64,000 nt of DNA from CAVVSQ01 sp963848825 (GCA_963848825.1 CAWKFA010000008.1:1-64000); one strand, 5' to 3'; numbered from the stretch's first letter, positions 41,969 to 52,243 are shown. Translations and numbers: made by a program. The notes: generated by a model not told the origin, from the sequence alone.

Positions 41969-42907
41969 TTACTTCGGGTCATTATTCTCGGGACGGCCTT
42001 CGATATAGAACCAGTTATGGATGGGTCGCAGAATGTCCAGCACCTCGCTCACGAGCCGGGTGTCGATGGTCATCGCTGCCCAGGTCGACCATTTACGGAT
42101 ATTGTCCGGGTTGGCAGAGCCGACGATGCAAGTCGCCAGGTCCGGTCGCGTGAGCGAAAATTGCAGGGCTATCTGGGCAATGTCAACCCCGTGCGCGGCG
42201 CAATGTTCGGCGGCACGGCGGCAAACGGCACGGACTTCCGGGGTAGCCTTGTGCCAGACAGGAAGCGGCGCGTTCGTGAGCAATCGCGCGGAAAAGGGGG
42301 CAGCGTTCATGATGCCGACGCCTTTTTCCGTCAGGTAGGGGATAAGGTCGGCAAGCATCGTGTTTTGCAGAGTGAAATGGTTGTACGACAAAATGACGTC
42401 CAGGTCCGCACGCTCGAGAATGAACTTGAACATCTTCATCGGGTAGCCGCTGACACCGACAAAGCGTACTTTGCCCTGCTGCTGAATTTTACGCAGCGCG
42501 GGCAGCGTTTCCTCGACGATCTGGTTCATGTCCACGAACTCAATGTCGTGACACAGAATGATGTCGAGGTGTTCCACGCCGAGGCGGTGCAGGCTGATAT
42601 CGACGCTTTCCACCACCCTCCTGGCCGAGAAGTCGAAGTGCGCCGCGTCATAGCGGCCTAGCTTGCTCCCCAGCAGATACTCGCCGCGCGGCACGCCGCG
42701 CAGGGCGACGCCCAGGAGGCATTCGCTCATGCCTCGACCATAATAGGGCGAGGTGTCGATGAAATTCATGCCCAGGTCGAGGGCCACGCGCACTGAGCGA
42801 ATGGCTTCGCCCAGATCGACGGTGCGAAATTCTTGGCCCAGCGACGAGGCACCAAAGCTAAGCCAGGGAACTTGTAGGCCGGTGCGGCCAAGAATACGGC
42901 GCTTCAT
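41969..42907 (-). CDS. Aldo/keto reductase, L-galactose dehydrogenase-like
   Basis: A 312-residue aldo/keto reductase from ATG 42905-42907 (MKRRILGRTGLQVPWLSFGA). The catalytic tetrad is visible: Asp and Tyr in MNFIDTSPYYGRGMSE, Lys in LLGSKLGRYD, His in DIILCHDIEFVDMNQIVEET. The block ESVDISLHRLGVEHLDIILC and the following HDIEF are strikingly like plant L-galactose dehydrogenase, which oxidises L-galactose to L-galactono-1,4-lactone. The frame is intact. It is the first gene of the operon and is divergently arranged with the M28 peptidase gene, so 42908-43075 should hold two promoters. L-fucose dehydrogenase activity is an alternative. Confidence 0.85.
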   Translation of the reverse strand: MKRRILGRTGLQVPWLSFGASSLGQEFRTVDLGEAIRSVRVALDLGMNFIDTSPYYGRGMSECLLGVALRGVPRGEYLLGSKLGRYDAAHFDFSARRVVESVDISLHRLGVEHLDIILCHDIEFVDMNQIVEETLPALRKIQQQGKVRFVGVSGYPMKMFKFILERADLDVILSYNHFTLQNTMLADLIPYLTEKGVGIMNAAPFSARLLTNAPLPVWHKATPEVRAVCRRAAEHCAAHGVDIAQIALQFSLTRPDLATCIVGSANPDNIRKWSTWAAMTIDTRLVSEVLDILRPIHNWFYIEGRPENNDPK

Positions 42908-43075
42908 CCACGCAAACTCCCCACGTCACCGTTCATCGACTACGCCATGCCATCCTATGTACACCTCCCCGACGAAAAAAGAGGGCATACACTAATCGCG
43001 TAAAAGGCACAGTCTCCCTGGCGGCCTGGCCCCGTACCTTGGAACCGCGCGGTTGGTAAATAACGGAGTATTCCC

Positions 43076-46023
43076 ATGTCCAATCCCGGTTGGCGGCAGC
43101 TAATTCCCAGGGCCCCGAACTCTCGCGCCGCGGGCAGCTTTCCTATCGAAGCCTACTCCGAGTTCATGCCGCCGCCGCGTTCCGGCTGGCATCCCTATTC
43201 CGCCGAGCCCCCCGACCCGCAGCTTTTCAGTGACGAAGATCCCTGGGGCTGGTATGTCGGCGAATACGAGGAGGCCAATGAAATTCAGCCCGGGCTCGAA
43301 CAGGTTGCCCGGCAGATACTGGGCCGTATTTATCACCTCTTGCGGGGCCATTCCACGCATGCCATTCCCAGGCGTATCCTGGAAAATAACCTTTACTGGC
43401 CCGAGGAACTCAGCAAGCGCGCCGGCTCCTTGACGCACGACCAGGGCGTCGTGTTGATGCCGCTGGCGTTATCGCGCACTCAGGACGACAAGGGCAGGGT
43501 GCGCTGGACGCTTTTTGGCGTCAGCGAGCAAGGGCCCGCGAAGGCCTTCTGGAAAAGCTTTCATACCGGTCCCCAGCGCGGCGCCGGCCGAGGAGGGACC
43601 TCAATTTTTATGCCATCTGCTGCGAACCGTATACGGCGAGCAGGTGGAAACGGCGGCCGACCTGCTGAAGATAGGCTTTCGCATCATGTCGCAGGGCCAG
43701 CCCCCGCTGGAGCTCTGGAAGGACGATTCCCTGCCTGATTGGGCGTCTCCCTTGCTCTTGGAAGACGCGGCACCGGCCGCTCAGGTCAAGTATTTGCTCA
43801 CCTTCCGGCCTTTTGGCCAACTGCCCGGGCCGATTCGCCAGGCTTACCTCGATGGCAAGCTCCACTTGCTGCCCACGCCCGCCAGCCTGACTTTCTGGGG
43901 TACGCCGCGCATTCTGCGCCTGCATGAGGAATTGCCGCTCGGTTTGCAGGTGCCGCTGGTGCAAGTGACCGCGCGGCATCGCGCGCCGCATGGTCTGCGC
44001 GTGCCGCAAGCGGGCCTCCTTCACAGCGAGCACGCGACGCCCGGCGAAAAGGCGTCCCATCCGGAAATGATGAAGAACACATACAAGCGCACGCACCGCT
44101 GGGACCGCATCCTGCGCGATGAGGATGAGCTCGCGCTCCTCCAGCGCGAAGATAAACTGCTCCATGTCCTCTTTAGCAGCATTCCCGACGACTGTGGCCT
44201 CTACGACAAGCCCATGGCTCGTAACGTCCAGATTTGGACCTCCGCCGGGGAGCTGCTGCTTGACGGCCCCACGGCTTCGCCCGAACAGCTCAAGCATGCC
44301 CTGCAAGTAACGGAAGCCGGCAATGTTTTCGGTTATCGCTTTGTGTTTCCGGCCGTCCGCGTTGGCCAACACGAGATTTATTGGCACAGGCCCCTGGTCG
44401 CCTATCACTGTCCCGAAACCGATCAACCCAAGGTGTTGGCCGACGCGCCGCTTGGCTACTTGACGGCCTACGCCACCGGGCCAAACGGCCACAACGGCTC
44501 CCCCACCCCGCGCAGCGCCTATCAGGTGACAAAGGAAGCTTTGCAAAACCCAGTGGAACTTTGGCCGCGCCTGCACCGCCGGCCGCTGCCGCTGGCGTCC
44601 TTGCCCTTGTATCACCAGTCCGGCAAGGGACCGACCACCGCACGCAATATTCGCAAGCTATTCGACGCCTTTCACCTGCGCGGCAACCAGCCGTTGCCGC
44701 GCAGCTTGGCCAGTCACCTCATGACGCTGGCACATGACGAAACCTTGGACCAATGGCTCGCTGCCCTGCCCAATGAGGAACTGGCCGACGTCCGTGAAAG
44801 GCCTGATTGAGCCGGCCGAAACGGCGCTGCCCCGCCGCAAAGGGGCCAAGACGCCCGATGCGCTTACTTTCGCGCGCACCGCGCGGCGCTCCTTCGAAAC
44901 GACCTACTGGAAAACGATTGCCACGCTCGCCGAGGGCCGGTTCCTCAACAAAAACAATGCCGATTGCGTGCGCGATGCCGTCACGCAGCGCCTGCTGCCC
45001 TACCACGACCGGCATCTCGATCCCCTGGCCCGCTATCTTCTCGACTATTATCGCAAGGAGATCGCCGACGCTCACCTTACCGGCAAGGCGGTGGCCGGCG
45101 AGCACCGCTTCCGCTGGCAGACCGATTTCGACTTTTCCTGGATGGGCGGCTGGCTGCTGAATGTCGACCGGCCCGCCGAGTGCAACGTGATCGCCGTCAT
45201 ACCTGGCAAGGACCGCACGCGTGCCGTCATCATGGCCGACCACTATGACACCGCCTATATGGCGGACCGCTATGAAAAAACGCTCGGCGGCCGCGGCGCC
45301 CGCCTGGCGGCTTGCGGCGCGGACGACAATCATTCCGCGACGGCGGCCCTCATGCTCGCCGCGCCCATTTTCCTGGAGCTCAGCAAACAGGGGCAGCTCG
45401 AATGTGATGTGTGGCTCGTTCATCTCACGGGCGAAGAGTTTCCCGCGGATTGTCTCGGTGCCCGCCACCTTACCCAGGCCCTGCTGGAAGGCAATCTGAC
45501 CTTGCACCTGGATGAGGAAAAACAGCATGACCTTTCCGGCACGCGGGTGTGCGGCGTTTATGTTTCGGACATGATCGCCCATAATAATGACAACGAGCAC
45601 GATGTCTTTCAAATGGCCCCGGGTACCAGCCGGGCCTCGCTGGGACTGGCGGAGCAGGCCCACCTCGCCAGCGCCGTCTGGAACGCGTCCGTGCCGGTCT
45701 GGAATCGCAAGACGGAACGCGTGGGCAAAGGTCGGGCACGCCGTAGCCCTTATGGCAACGCCATTCCCGAAATCGCTCCTCATCTCGCCCTCAACGGTCA
45801 GGTGCGCCCGGTTACCGACCCGCGCAGCACCCTCTATAACACGGATGGACAGATCTTTTCCGACGCGGGCGTGCCGGTGGTCCTCTTTATGGAAAACTAC
45901 GACATCAATCGCACCGGATATCACGATACCCACGACACCATGGCCAACATCGACCTCGATTATGGTGCCGCGCTGGCGGCGATCGTCATCGAATCGGTCG
46001 CGCGTGTCGCTTGCCAGGCGTGA
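43076..46023 (+). CDS. M28 zinc metallopeptidase with a long unknown N-terminal part (frameshifted)
   Basis: About 980 residues. The C-terminal 300 form an M28 peptidase: metal-binding His/Asp in MADHYDTAYM, bridging Asp in GADDNHSATAAL, the Glu-Glu in LTGEEFPADCLGA and the last His in GYHDTHDTMANIDLD. The first 600 residues (YSEFMPPPRSGWHPY; HLLRTVYGEQVETAADLLKI; YCGLYDKPMARNVQ-type blocks) match nothing I know. No signal peptide is seen. Frame breaks are near 43590 and 44805. The start ATG 43076 has ACGGAG upstream. M28 enzymes are aminopeptidases or carboxypeptidases; which one is not clear. Confidence 0.78.
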
Positions 46024-46060
46024 ACGAGTCTGTGGAAATGCGGGAGCGCGGCGGCACTAC

Positions 46061-47652
46061 ATGAAACTCGGGCACATGCTGTTTTGGGGAGTCGTTTTCG
46101 CCATTTCGTACACGCAGGCACCCCTTTACTACTCCAACCAGAACCAGTACTTTGTGCACGGCCTGGCCGCCGCCGGTCACGGGGACTTGCGGAGCGACTG
46201 GCTGGCTAACACCAAGGACCCCACGCCGATCTTTTCCGAATTGGTCTTTGTCACCGCGCGTTATCTCCACGAGGGGTTTTTCTATGTTTACTACTTTCTA
46301 ATACTCGCCCTTTATGCCTACAGCATGCTCGGCCTTTTCGCCGTCCTGGCGCCGGCCGCGAGTTCGAATGTTCGCCTGGCCTTTATTGCCCTGTTCTTGG
46401 CGGCCCACGCGGGCATTGTGCGCTGGGCATCGGCACAACTTTTCGGCGTCGACTATCCCTGGTTCTTGCAGGCCGGGGTGGCCGGCCAATACTTGTTGGG
46501 ATTCGGCTTGCAACCGTCGGTGTTTGGCGTCTTGCTCATCGTTTCGCTGGTGGCGTTTTTGCGTGACCATCCCTGGCGAGCGGTGTTCTGGGCATGCCTG
46601 GCCGCCGTTTTGCACGCCACTTACTTTCCGGCGGCGGCGTTACTGACGCTCGCCTACATGGTCCAACAATGTCGCCGCCGCGGCTGGCGCCATGCGCTCG
46701 GGCTGGGCGCCTTGCGCTGCTGCTGGTGGCGCCTGCTTTAATTTACAACGTGGTGACCTTCGCCCCTACCTCCGCGGCGGACTTCGCCGAAGCACAGCGC
46801 ATCCTGGCGCACGTCCGTATTCCTCATCACGCCGAAGTTGAGCGCTGGCTCGACCCGGTTGCCGTGGCGCAATTACTGTGGATCGTCGCGGCCCTGTTCC
46901 TGCGCGGCGGACACGCTTGTTTCTCCTCATGCTCATTCCCTTTCTTGGCTCGGCACTCGTTACGCTGGTTCAGGTCGTCACGGGCAATGATACGCTCGCC
47001 CTGCTGTTTCCCTGGCGGATCACAACTCTGCTGGTGCCCCTCGCCACCACGGTCATCCTGACGGCTGTCGTCCTCGAGCTTGCCGCATGGCTGCCCGCTG
47101 TCCTCGCGCCGTGCGACGGGCTCAGTATTTTGATAATCCTGGGCCTTTTCGTGGGCGGTCTGGCAGTGCCTTATTTCGGTCTGGGCTACCGCACCAACCA
47201 GGATGAACTTCCGCTGCTCAACTATGTCCGAGAGCATGGTCCTCCCCATGCTGTTTATCTTCTGCCGGTGGAGGTGCCCAAGCCCTGGTCGGGCATCCGC
47301 GGGGTGACCTCATCGAATTTCCTGCCCGCGCCACGTGCCGGCCGGGCCGGCGGCTTTATCGCTATCGACTTGCAACAATTTCGCATCGCCACGGGCAAGC
47401 CGATCTACGTGGATTTCAAATCCATACCTTACCAGGACGTGGAAGTGCTGGAGTGGGAGCGGCGCCTGCGGTGGTGCGCCCGGATGTACGGCGACAACGG
47501 TTTAAGTCCTGACGGACCTGCGTGCCGAGCTGACGAAGGAAGGGATCACGCACGTGGTGGCCCTGGCCGGCAAGCCAACCAATTTCACCGCCCTGGGTAG
47601 TCCGATTTATCAGGATGAGTATTACCGTGTTTTCCCGATTGCTAAAAAGTAG
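46061..47652 (+). CDS. Polytopic membrane protein, probably DUF6798 family (frameshifted)
   Basis: About 530 residues from ATG 46061, 37 bases after the M28 gene. Many hydrophobic helices (MLFWGVVFAISYTQAPLYY; FLILALYAYSMLGLFAVLA; LLVPLATTVILTAVVLELAA) are followed by a C-terminal soluble region (LLNYVREHGPPHAVYLLPVE). The block DFAEAQRILAHVRIPHHAEV is what suggests DUF6798. Layout resembles glycosyltransferase-like GT-C proteins: many helices, then an extracytoplasmic domain. Breaks near 46705, 46905 and 47505; the last frame ends YYRVFPIAKK at 47652. Function unknown. Confidence 0.65.
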
Positions 47653-47743
47653 CTCACGGTTAAAACTTGATTTTCCGCTCGGGGAATGAAACAATAAGGG
47701 ATTATTAGGGCACGTTGGCCATGCCCCTCTGAGGATCATCATC

Positions 47744-48637
47744 ATGAGTCGAAAAGCGCTCGTCATCGAGGACGAAAAGGAGCTGGGATTGCTCCTGGGG
47801 GAACACCTCCGGCGCTGGGGGTATGAACCGACCATTCTCAATGAAGGCAAGTCGGCGGTGCCCTGGGTGCATGAACATCAGCCCTGTTTGGTGCTCCTGG
47901 ACCTCATGCTGCCCGATGCCGATGGTTTCACGATCTGCGAAAACCTCAAGCTTGACCGGGACACAAACCTTATTCCCGTTGTCATGGTCACGGCGCTCTC
48001 TGGCGAGGAAGACAAGGTCAAGGGCCTCCAGGTGGGGGCGAATCGTTATCTCACCAAGCCCTTCACCGCCGAGGAACTCGCCAAGGCCATTCAAGATGCG
48101 TTCGCCTGGCAAGAAGATTTGAAGCGGCGCGGCACCGAAGGCGAAATCCGCTTCAAGCTGCAAAGCGATACCGAGTATCTTGAAGAACTCAACCACCTGC
48201 TCGGTTCGCTTTTTCTCTTCAGCGGGCTGACCCAGACGCAGGTCAAACAACTCACCACCGCTGTCCGCGAACTCGGCACCAACGCCATCGAGTGGGGCCA
48301 TCGGAAACAGTCAGACCGAATCGTCACGGTGGATTATCGCATCGACCCGAAAAAAGTAACCATCCTCATCAAGGATACGGGCTCCGGCTTCAATCCTCAA
48401 AATGTGCCTCACGCCGCCAATCCCGAAGATCCCATTGGCCACATGATGGTCCGCGAGGCCCTGGGCCTGCGCGAGGGGGGCTTCGGCATTCTCATGTTGC
48501 GCGGCCTGGTCGACGAGATGGAATACAACGAGGCGGGCAACGAAGTCCGGCTCGTGAAGTACTTTCCCGCCCAGGCCCACCTGCGCAAAGATGAAGATCG
48601 CAGTTTCCTGCCGTCGGCCAAGCCTAATGGCAAATAA
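47744..48637 (+). CDS. Receiver-HATPase (RsbW-like) fusion protein
   Basis: A 297-residue signalling protein. Residues 1-120 are a CheY-like receiver: acidic pair in ALVIEDEKELGLLL, phospho-acceptor Asp in LVLLDLMLPDADGF, Thr in VVMVTALSGEEDKV, Lys in RYLTKPFTAEEL. Residues 150-275 are a GHKL-type ATPase of the anti-sigma/serine-kinase type: TTAVRELGTNAIEWGHR (N box), ILIKDTGSGFNP (G1), EGGFGILMLRGLVDEMEY (G2-like). No histidine phosphorylation box is present, so it is an RsbW-type kinase controlled by a receiver. The stop overlaps the next gene by 11 bases. Confidence 0.88.
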   Translation: MSRKALVIEDEKELGLLLGEHLRRWGYEPTILNEGKSAVPWVHEHQPCLVLLDLMLPDADGFTICENLKLDRDTNLIPVVMVTALSGEEDKVKGLQVGANRYLTKPFTAEELAKAIQDAFAWQEDLKRRGTEGEIRFKLQSDTEYLEELNHLLGSLFLFSGLTQTQVKQLTTAVRELGTNAIEWGHRKQSDRIVTVDYRIDPKKVTILIKDTGSGFNPQNVPHAANPEDPIGHMMVREALGLREGGFGILMLRGLVDEMEYNEAGNEVRLVKYFPAQAHLRKDEDRSFLPSAKPNGK

Positions 48638-49668
48638 GTTCCTTTGGTTGCTCATCTGCCTGGCCCTGTGCGGCTGTCGCCGCGCCGCGCCGGAGCGCGT
48701 GGTTGTGTATTGCGCGCACGATCGCGAGTTCGCCGAACCCATCCTGCAAAAATTCACCGGGCTTACCGGCATCGAGGTTGTGCCCCTCTGGGACTCGGAA
48801 GCGAACAAATCGGTCGGCCTTTACGAAGACCTGGTGCGTGAAAAGGACCGGCCGCGCTGCGATGTCCACTGGAACAATGAAATCCTCGCCACCATTCGCC
48901 TGGAGCAACAAGGCTTGCTGGCACCCTACAAAAGCCCTGCCGCGCGCGCCTTTTCCGGCCCTCTTCAAGGGGGCGGATGACACCTGGACCGGGTTCGCCG
49001 CCCGTGTGCGTGTTCTGCTCGTCAACACCAGCCGGCTGCCTGACAAGGCGGACTGGCCGCATAGCCTTCTGGATTTCACCAATCCGAAATGGAAGGGCAA
49101 GTTCGCGATGGCCCGTCCGCAGTTTGGCACGACGGCCACGCAGGCTGCCTGCATCTTCCAGATGCTGGGCACCGACCGGGCCCAGGAATACTTTCACAAG
49201 GTCCGGGAAAACGAAGTGGTGTTGCTGCCGGGCAATAAACAGGTGGCCGTCGCGGTCGGCAAGGGTCACGTCGCCTTTGGGGTCACCGATACCGACGATG
49301 CTTACGCGGAGATCGAGGCCGGCAAGCCCGTGGTCATGATTTTCCCCGACCAGCCTGCCGAAGCCGGCAACAACGATACCGGCATGGCGACCCTCTTCAT
49401 CCCCAACACCGTGGCCCTCATCAAAAACTGCCCAAATCCAGAGGGCGGCAAGAAGTTGATTGATTATTTGCTCAAACCCGAGGTGGAACTCGCACTGGCC
49501 ACGTCGGCAAGCCGCCAGGTGCCGCTCAATCCCAATGTCAAGGCCGAAGGCCTTGCGGTAAAGCTGCCGGATTGGGAAGCCTACGCCAAAAGAGTCGACT
49601 TCAGGAAGATCGTGGAGCGTTGGGATGAGGCCCAGCAGTTTGTGGCGCAGGAATTCCGCCCACAATAA
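48627..49668 (+). CDS. ABC transporter substrate-binding lipoprotein, Fe(III)-type (frameshifted)
   Basis: About 345 residues from ATG 48627, overlapping the previous stop. The signal peptide ends in a lipobox (LICLALCGCRR). The body follows the AfuA/FutA iron-binding pattern: VVVYCAHDREFAEPILQKFT, CDVHWNNEILATIRLEQQG, LLVNTSRLPDKADWPHSLLD, NNDTGMATLFIPNTVALIKN. Frames join near 48952. No permease or ATPase genes are adjacent. Overlap with the receiver-HATPase gene suggests that the two are expressed together, as a sensory pair or by chance. The cargo could be iron or another small anion or cation. Confidence 0.82.
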
Positions 49669-49736
49669 GGCGGTGCCGTTGCCAGCGGGTCTTAGGGCAA
49701 TTGAAAAGCTTGCCCGAGGAAAGAGTTCCCGTGAAA

Positions 49737-50204
49737 TTAGGCCCGCAACCAATTCAAACGCATCGACGCCACACGGCCTCGTCCAAATAGGGCATTCCTG
49801 CTCAAGCCACCCGCTACAATCGCCCCAATGACTCCCGCCGCTGCGCCGCCGTCGTATACCGCATTGAATGTTTCCATCCCCAAAATCGCGGGAATAGGCA
49901 AACTACTGATTATTGCTCCCGCACAGGCGCCGAATGCCGCTCCGAGAAGACCTCCGCGCACCGACGTTGCCCAGCCTCCGCGCAGGACAAGCCAAGCACC
50001 GAAGAACGCGCCTGCAATTGCCCCGACGTGAGCCGCCAACCACGGCCACGTTGAAAGCAGGAGCAAGGACCTTAGCAAAGGCAGACTAGTTCCAAGGACA
50101 TAGTCCAAGTAGCCCTGTACAAAACCTTCAAGGTCAAATAGCTCGTGCGTCAACATAGCCAGGAGTAAGCCGACCATGGTGCGATAAATGAAGCGAACCA
50201 CCAC
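49737..50204 (-). CDS. Hypothetical membrane protein, Gly/Ala-rich
   Basis: A 155-residue protein of hydrophobic segments (MVGLLLAMLTHELFDLEGF, LAAHVGAIAGAFFGAWLVLR, GGLLGAAFGACAGAIISSLP, GGAAAGVIGAIVAGG). The last two are glycine-zipper-like. No family recognised. It lies 22 bases downstream of a smaller membrane protein gene and converges with the substrate-binding gene. Codon use looks like its neighbours; the frame is intact. Confidence 0.55.
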   Translation of the reverse strand: MVVRFIYRTMVGLLLAMLTHELFDLEGFVQGYLDYVLGTSLPLLRSLLLLSTWPWLAAHVGAIAGAFFGAWLVLRGGWATSVRGGLLGAAFGACAGAIISSLPIPAILGMETFNAVYDGGAAAGVIGAIVAGGLSRNALFGRGRVASMRLNWLRA

Positions 50205-50226
50205 AGTGAGCCACGTATTTCGTGAG

Positions 50227-50466
50227 TCACCGGCGATTTCCTGAAACGTGCTCTTCCGCGCTGGAAATGCTCGGGCGGAGAATTCCTAATAAAAAGGCAC
50301 CCAAGGCACCATACCCGGCACGTTTAAGGACCGCTATCAGCAAGAGGACGGTCGCCGTGTCCGGCCTACAAAAAAGATAAATGACGAGGCCCCAAGCGGT
50401 TCCAAAGAAGAGGCCGCCAATAGCGCCCCATATCAGTCCGACTCGCAGTCGTGATGGCATTTGCAT
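50227..50466 (-). CDS. Small membrane protein
   Basis: A 79-residue protein with two hydrophobic helices (VGLIWGAIGGLFFGTAWGLV and LLLIAVLKRAGYGALGAFLL). It precedes the 155-residue membrane protein and shares Gly-rich helices with it, so the two may have arisen by duplication or act together. No known family. The 278 bases to its right contain only a 60-codon open frame (50472-50654), which I do not trust. Confidence 0.5.
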   Translation of the reverse strand: MQMPSRLRVGLIWGAIGGLFFGTAWGLVIYLFCRPDTATVLLLIAVLKRAGYGALGAFLLGILRPSISSAEEHVSGNRR

Positions 50467-50744
50467 AGGATTTGCGGACCTCCGAAAACAGTGGCCCTTT
50501 ACCCAATGTCCTTGAAAAGCTGCAAAAGCACTTCCTTCGCCATCAGCCCCTCAAATGGCTGGGTCAAGGAAGTGTGTTCTTTTTTGCGAAAGCCAGTTTA
50601 CCAGGATGCCGTTGCTGCGGGGAAGTCCAACTGCATTTGGCCAACCAGGACTAGGTGCGCGTCGTTCGGACGTGCATAATATGATGTGCGGGATTAATTT
50701 TCGAATACCTGCACCGCGCGGTAGGATTGAAATGGAGCGATTCG

Positions 50745-51305
50745 ATGCCGATTCCAGGATTTGATGGAATATTGAACGCGTTGCCTCCGTATTTGCGAGT
50801 GGTGGATGGTTACGTTCAGGACATGTCGCCCTATGAATGCACGGTCGTCGAACTCTGCGATCGTTTCACAACGTCTGACGCACGGAGGCGAATTTTGGCT
50901 GGGTTGCTCAAATTTCGGAAGGACGTGCTCGCGCTCGGGATTCAAGGGTTTCAATGGCTCGGCGGCAGTTTTGTTGAAGACATCGAAGCTCATGCCGGGC
51001 GCGACCCGGGGGACATTGACGTCGTGACGTTCGCGAGTAATCCGGAGAAGCCCGCCCAGCTCAGCAACATTCTTAACCAGAAGCCCGAACTTTTCGACGC
51101 GGATCGGGTCAAAGAAATGTACCGGGTGGATCATCACTGGATCTCGTTGGGCAGCGAGTCAGCCAAGCTTGTCGAAGAGGCCCTGTTCTGGTATGGGCTC
51201 TACTCGCATCGCAATGACCAAACATGGAAGGGAATGCTCAAAGTCAAACTGACGGACCGAACGGACGACGACGCGGCTCGCAGCTCGGTGGGAGGTGAAC
51301 GATGA
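50745..51305 (+). CDS. DUF6932-like minimal nucleotidyltransferase
   Basis: A 186-residue protein from ATG 50745, preceded by GGAG at 50734-50737. It matches the DUF6932 pattern: IPGFDGILNALPPYLRVVDG near the start, a Arg-rich helix (SDARRRILAGLLKFRKDVLA), then FQWLGGSFVEDIEAH and DPGDIDVVTFAS, the GS...DxD signature of the nucleotidyltransferase superfamily. Its stop overlaps the start of the next gene by ATGA. Minimal nucleotidyltransferases with a coupled partner often belong to toxin-antitoxin or defence modules; whether this is one is inference. Confidence 0.75.
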   Translation: MPIPGFDGILNALPPYLRVVDGYVQDMSPYECTVVELCDRFTTSDARRRILAGLLKFRKDVLALGIQGFQWLGGSFVEDIEAHAGRDPGDIDVVTFASNPEKPAQLSNILNQKPELFDADRVKEMYRVDHHWISLGSESAKLVEEALFWYGLYSHRNDQTWKGMLKVKLTDRTDDDAARSSVGGER

Positions 51306-52243
51306 ACGATCAGATTTCCTTAGAGCTGCAGCTCGTGCAATTGAACCGCCTACTCCAGGGCGCGGAAGACGATCCCATTATGGCGCCGCAGATTCGGGCG
51401 CGAATTAACGCAACTCAAAAGAAACTCGACGAAGCAAAGCGGCAACCCAGTAGCCTGTTACCGAAGGAAACGGCGGTTTTGCCGCGGGCTGCGATCTTCC
51501 TTCGAGGCGGCGGCGTGCACGATTCGGATGGTATACGGCCGTCGCTGGCGGCGGAAGCGTTGACTCGTTACGAACAGATGTTCGTCGCGCAAGCTCTGCA
51601 TGACGAGCTTGAAGCAGTGCGCAACGCGGGCCGGCAACGCCGGCCGCGCGGGGCTCCGACTCCAGGCATCTTGTTTTCGGGAACGCCTCGTGGCTCGTTT
51701 GGCTTGGAATTTATACTGCAGCCGACGACCGATTTGGGTTTGCTCGAGGTTCATGCCCAATCCCTTCGCCACATCGCGGAGGCACTCGAACGTGTCGCCG
51801 AGAGCGACGGCAATTCGCTCGACAAAACAATCGAAGCGATTCCGTCGCGCGTCCTTGATCCGCTAAAGCATTTCTTGGCCGCGCTTGCCAACAGCGGCGC
51901 GGAATTGCGTTTGGCATTTTCAGATCGACCATCGCGGTCTATCGAGGTCGAAAAGCTCCGCCGTGCGGCGGATCGCCTCGAAAGAGAAGTCAAGCAGGAA
52001 AACGTGACGAAGACCGGAACGTTTCGCGGCGTGCTGTTAGAGTCGGGAGCCTTCGACCTCAAGACGGACGAAGGCGACGTAATTTCGGGCACGGTGCCCG
52101 ACAGTTATACTGAGGACGATTTGGATAAACTCCACCGCTTGACGAATAAACGATGCGTCCTTGATCTGCAAGCAACGACCGTGAGTAAAATCACAGGTAC
52201 GACGACCACGTTATACGTCTTGCAGGATGCACATCTCAAGTGA
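51302..52243 (+). CDS. Unknown protein coupled to the nucleotidyltransferase
   Basis: A 313-residue protein overlapping the preceding gene by 4 bases (ATGA), so the two are coupled. The first 50 residues predict a charged helix or coiled coil (LQLVQLNRLLQGAEDDPIMA). Then come LPRAAIFLRGGGVHDSDGIR and FSGTPRGSFGLEFILQPTTD. A long helical stretch follows (AEALERVAESDGNSLDKTIE). The last 75 residues (GTFRGVLLESGAFDLKTDEG to LYVLQDAHLK) look like a small beta-barrel. I recognise no named domain. It is a candidate effector or regulator of its partner. Confidence 0.65.
   Translation: MNDQISLELQLVQLNRLLQGAEDDPIMAPQIRARINATQKKLDEAKRQPSSLLPKETAVLPRAAIFLRGGGVHDSDGIRPSLAAEALTRYEQMFVAQALHDELEAVRNAGRQRRPRGAPTPGILFSGTPRGSFGLEFILQPTTDLGLLEVHAQSLRHIAEALERVAESDGNSLDKTIEAIPSRVLDPLKHFLAALANSGAELRLAFSDRPSRSIEVEKLRRAADRLEREVKQENVTKTGTFRGVLLESGAFDLKTDEGDVISGTVPDSYTEDDLDKLHRLTNKRCVLDLQATTVSKITGTTTTLYVLQDAHLK

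Noticed and set aside
50472..50654. Short open frame of 60 codons between the membrane proteins and the nucleotidyltransferase
   Set aside because: No ribosome-binding site, no domain, and overlapping frames of similar length; the cysteine pair near its end was not enough.
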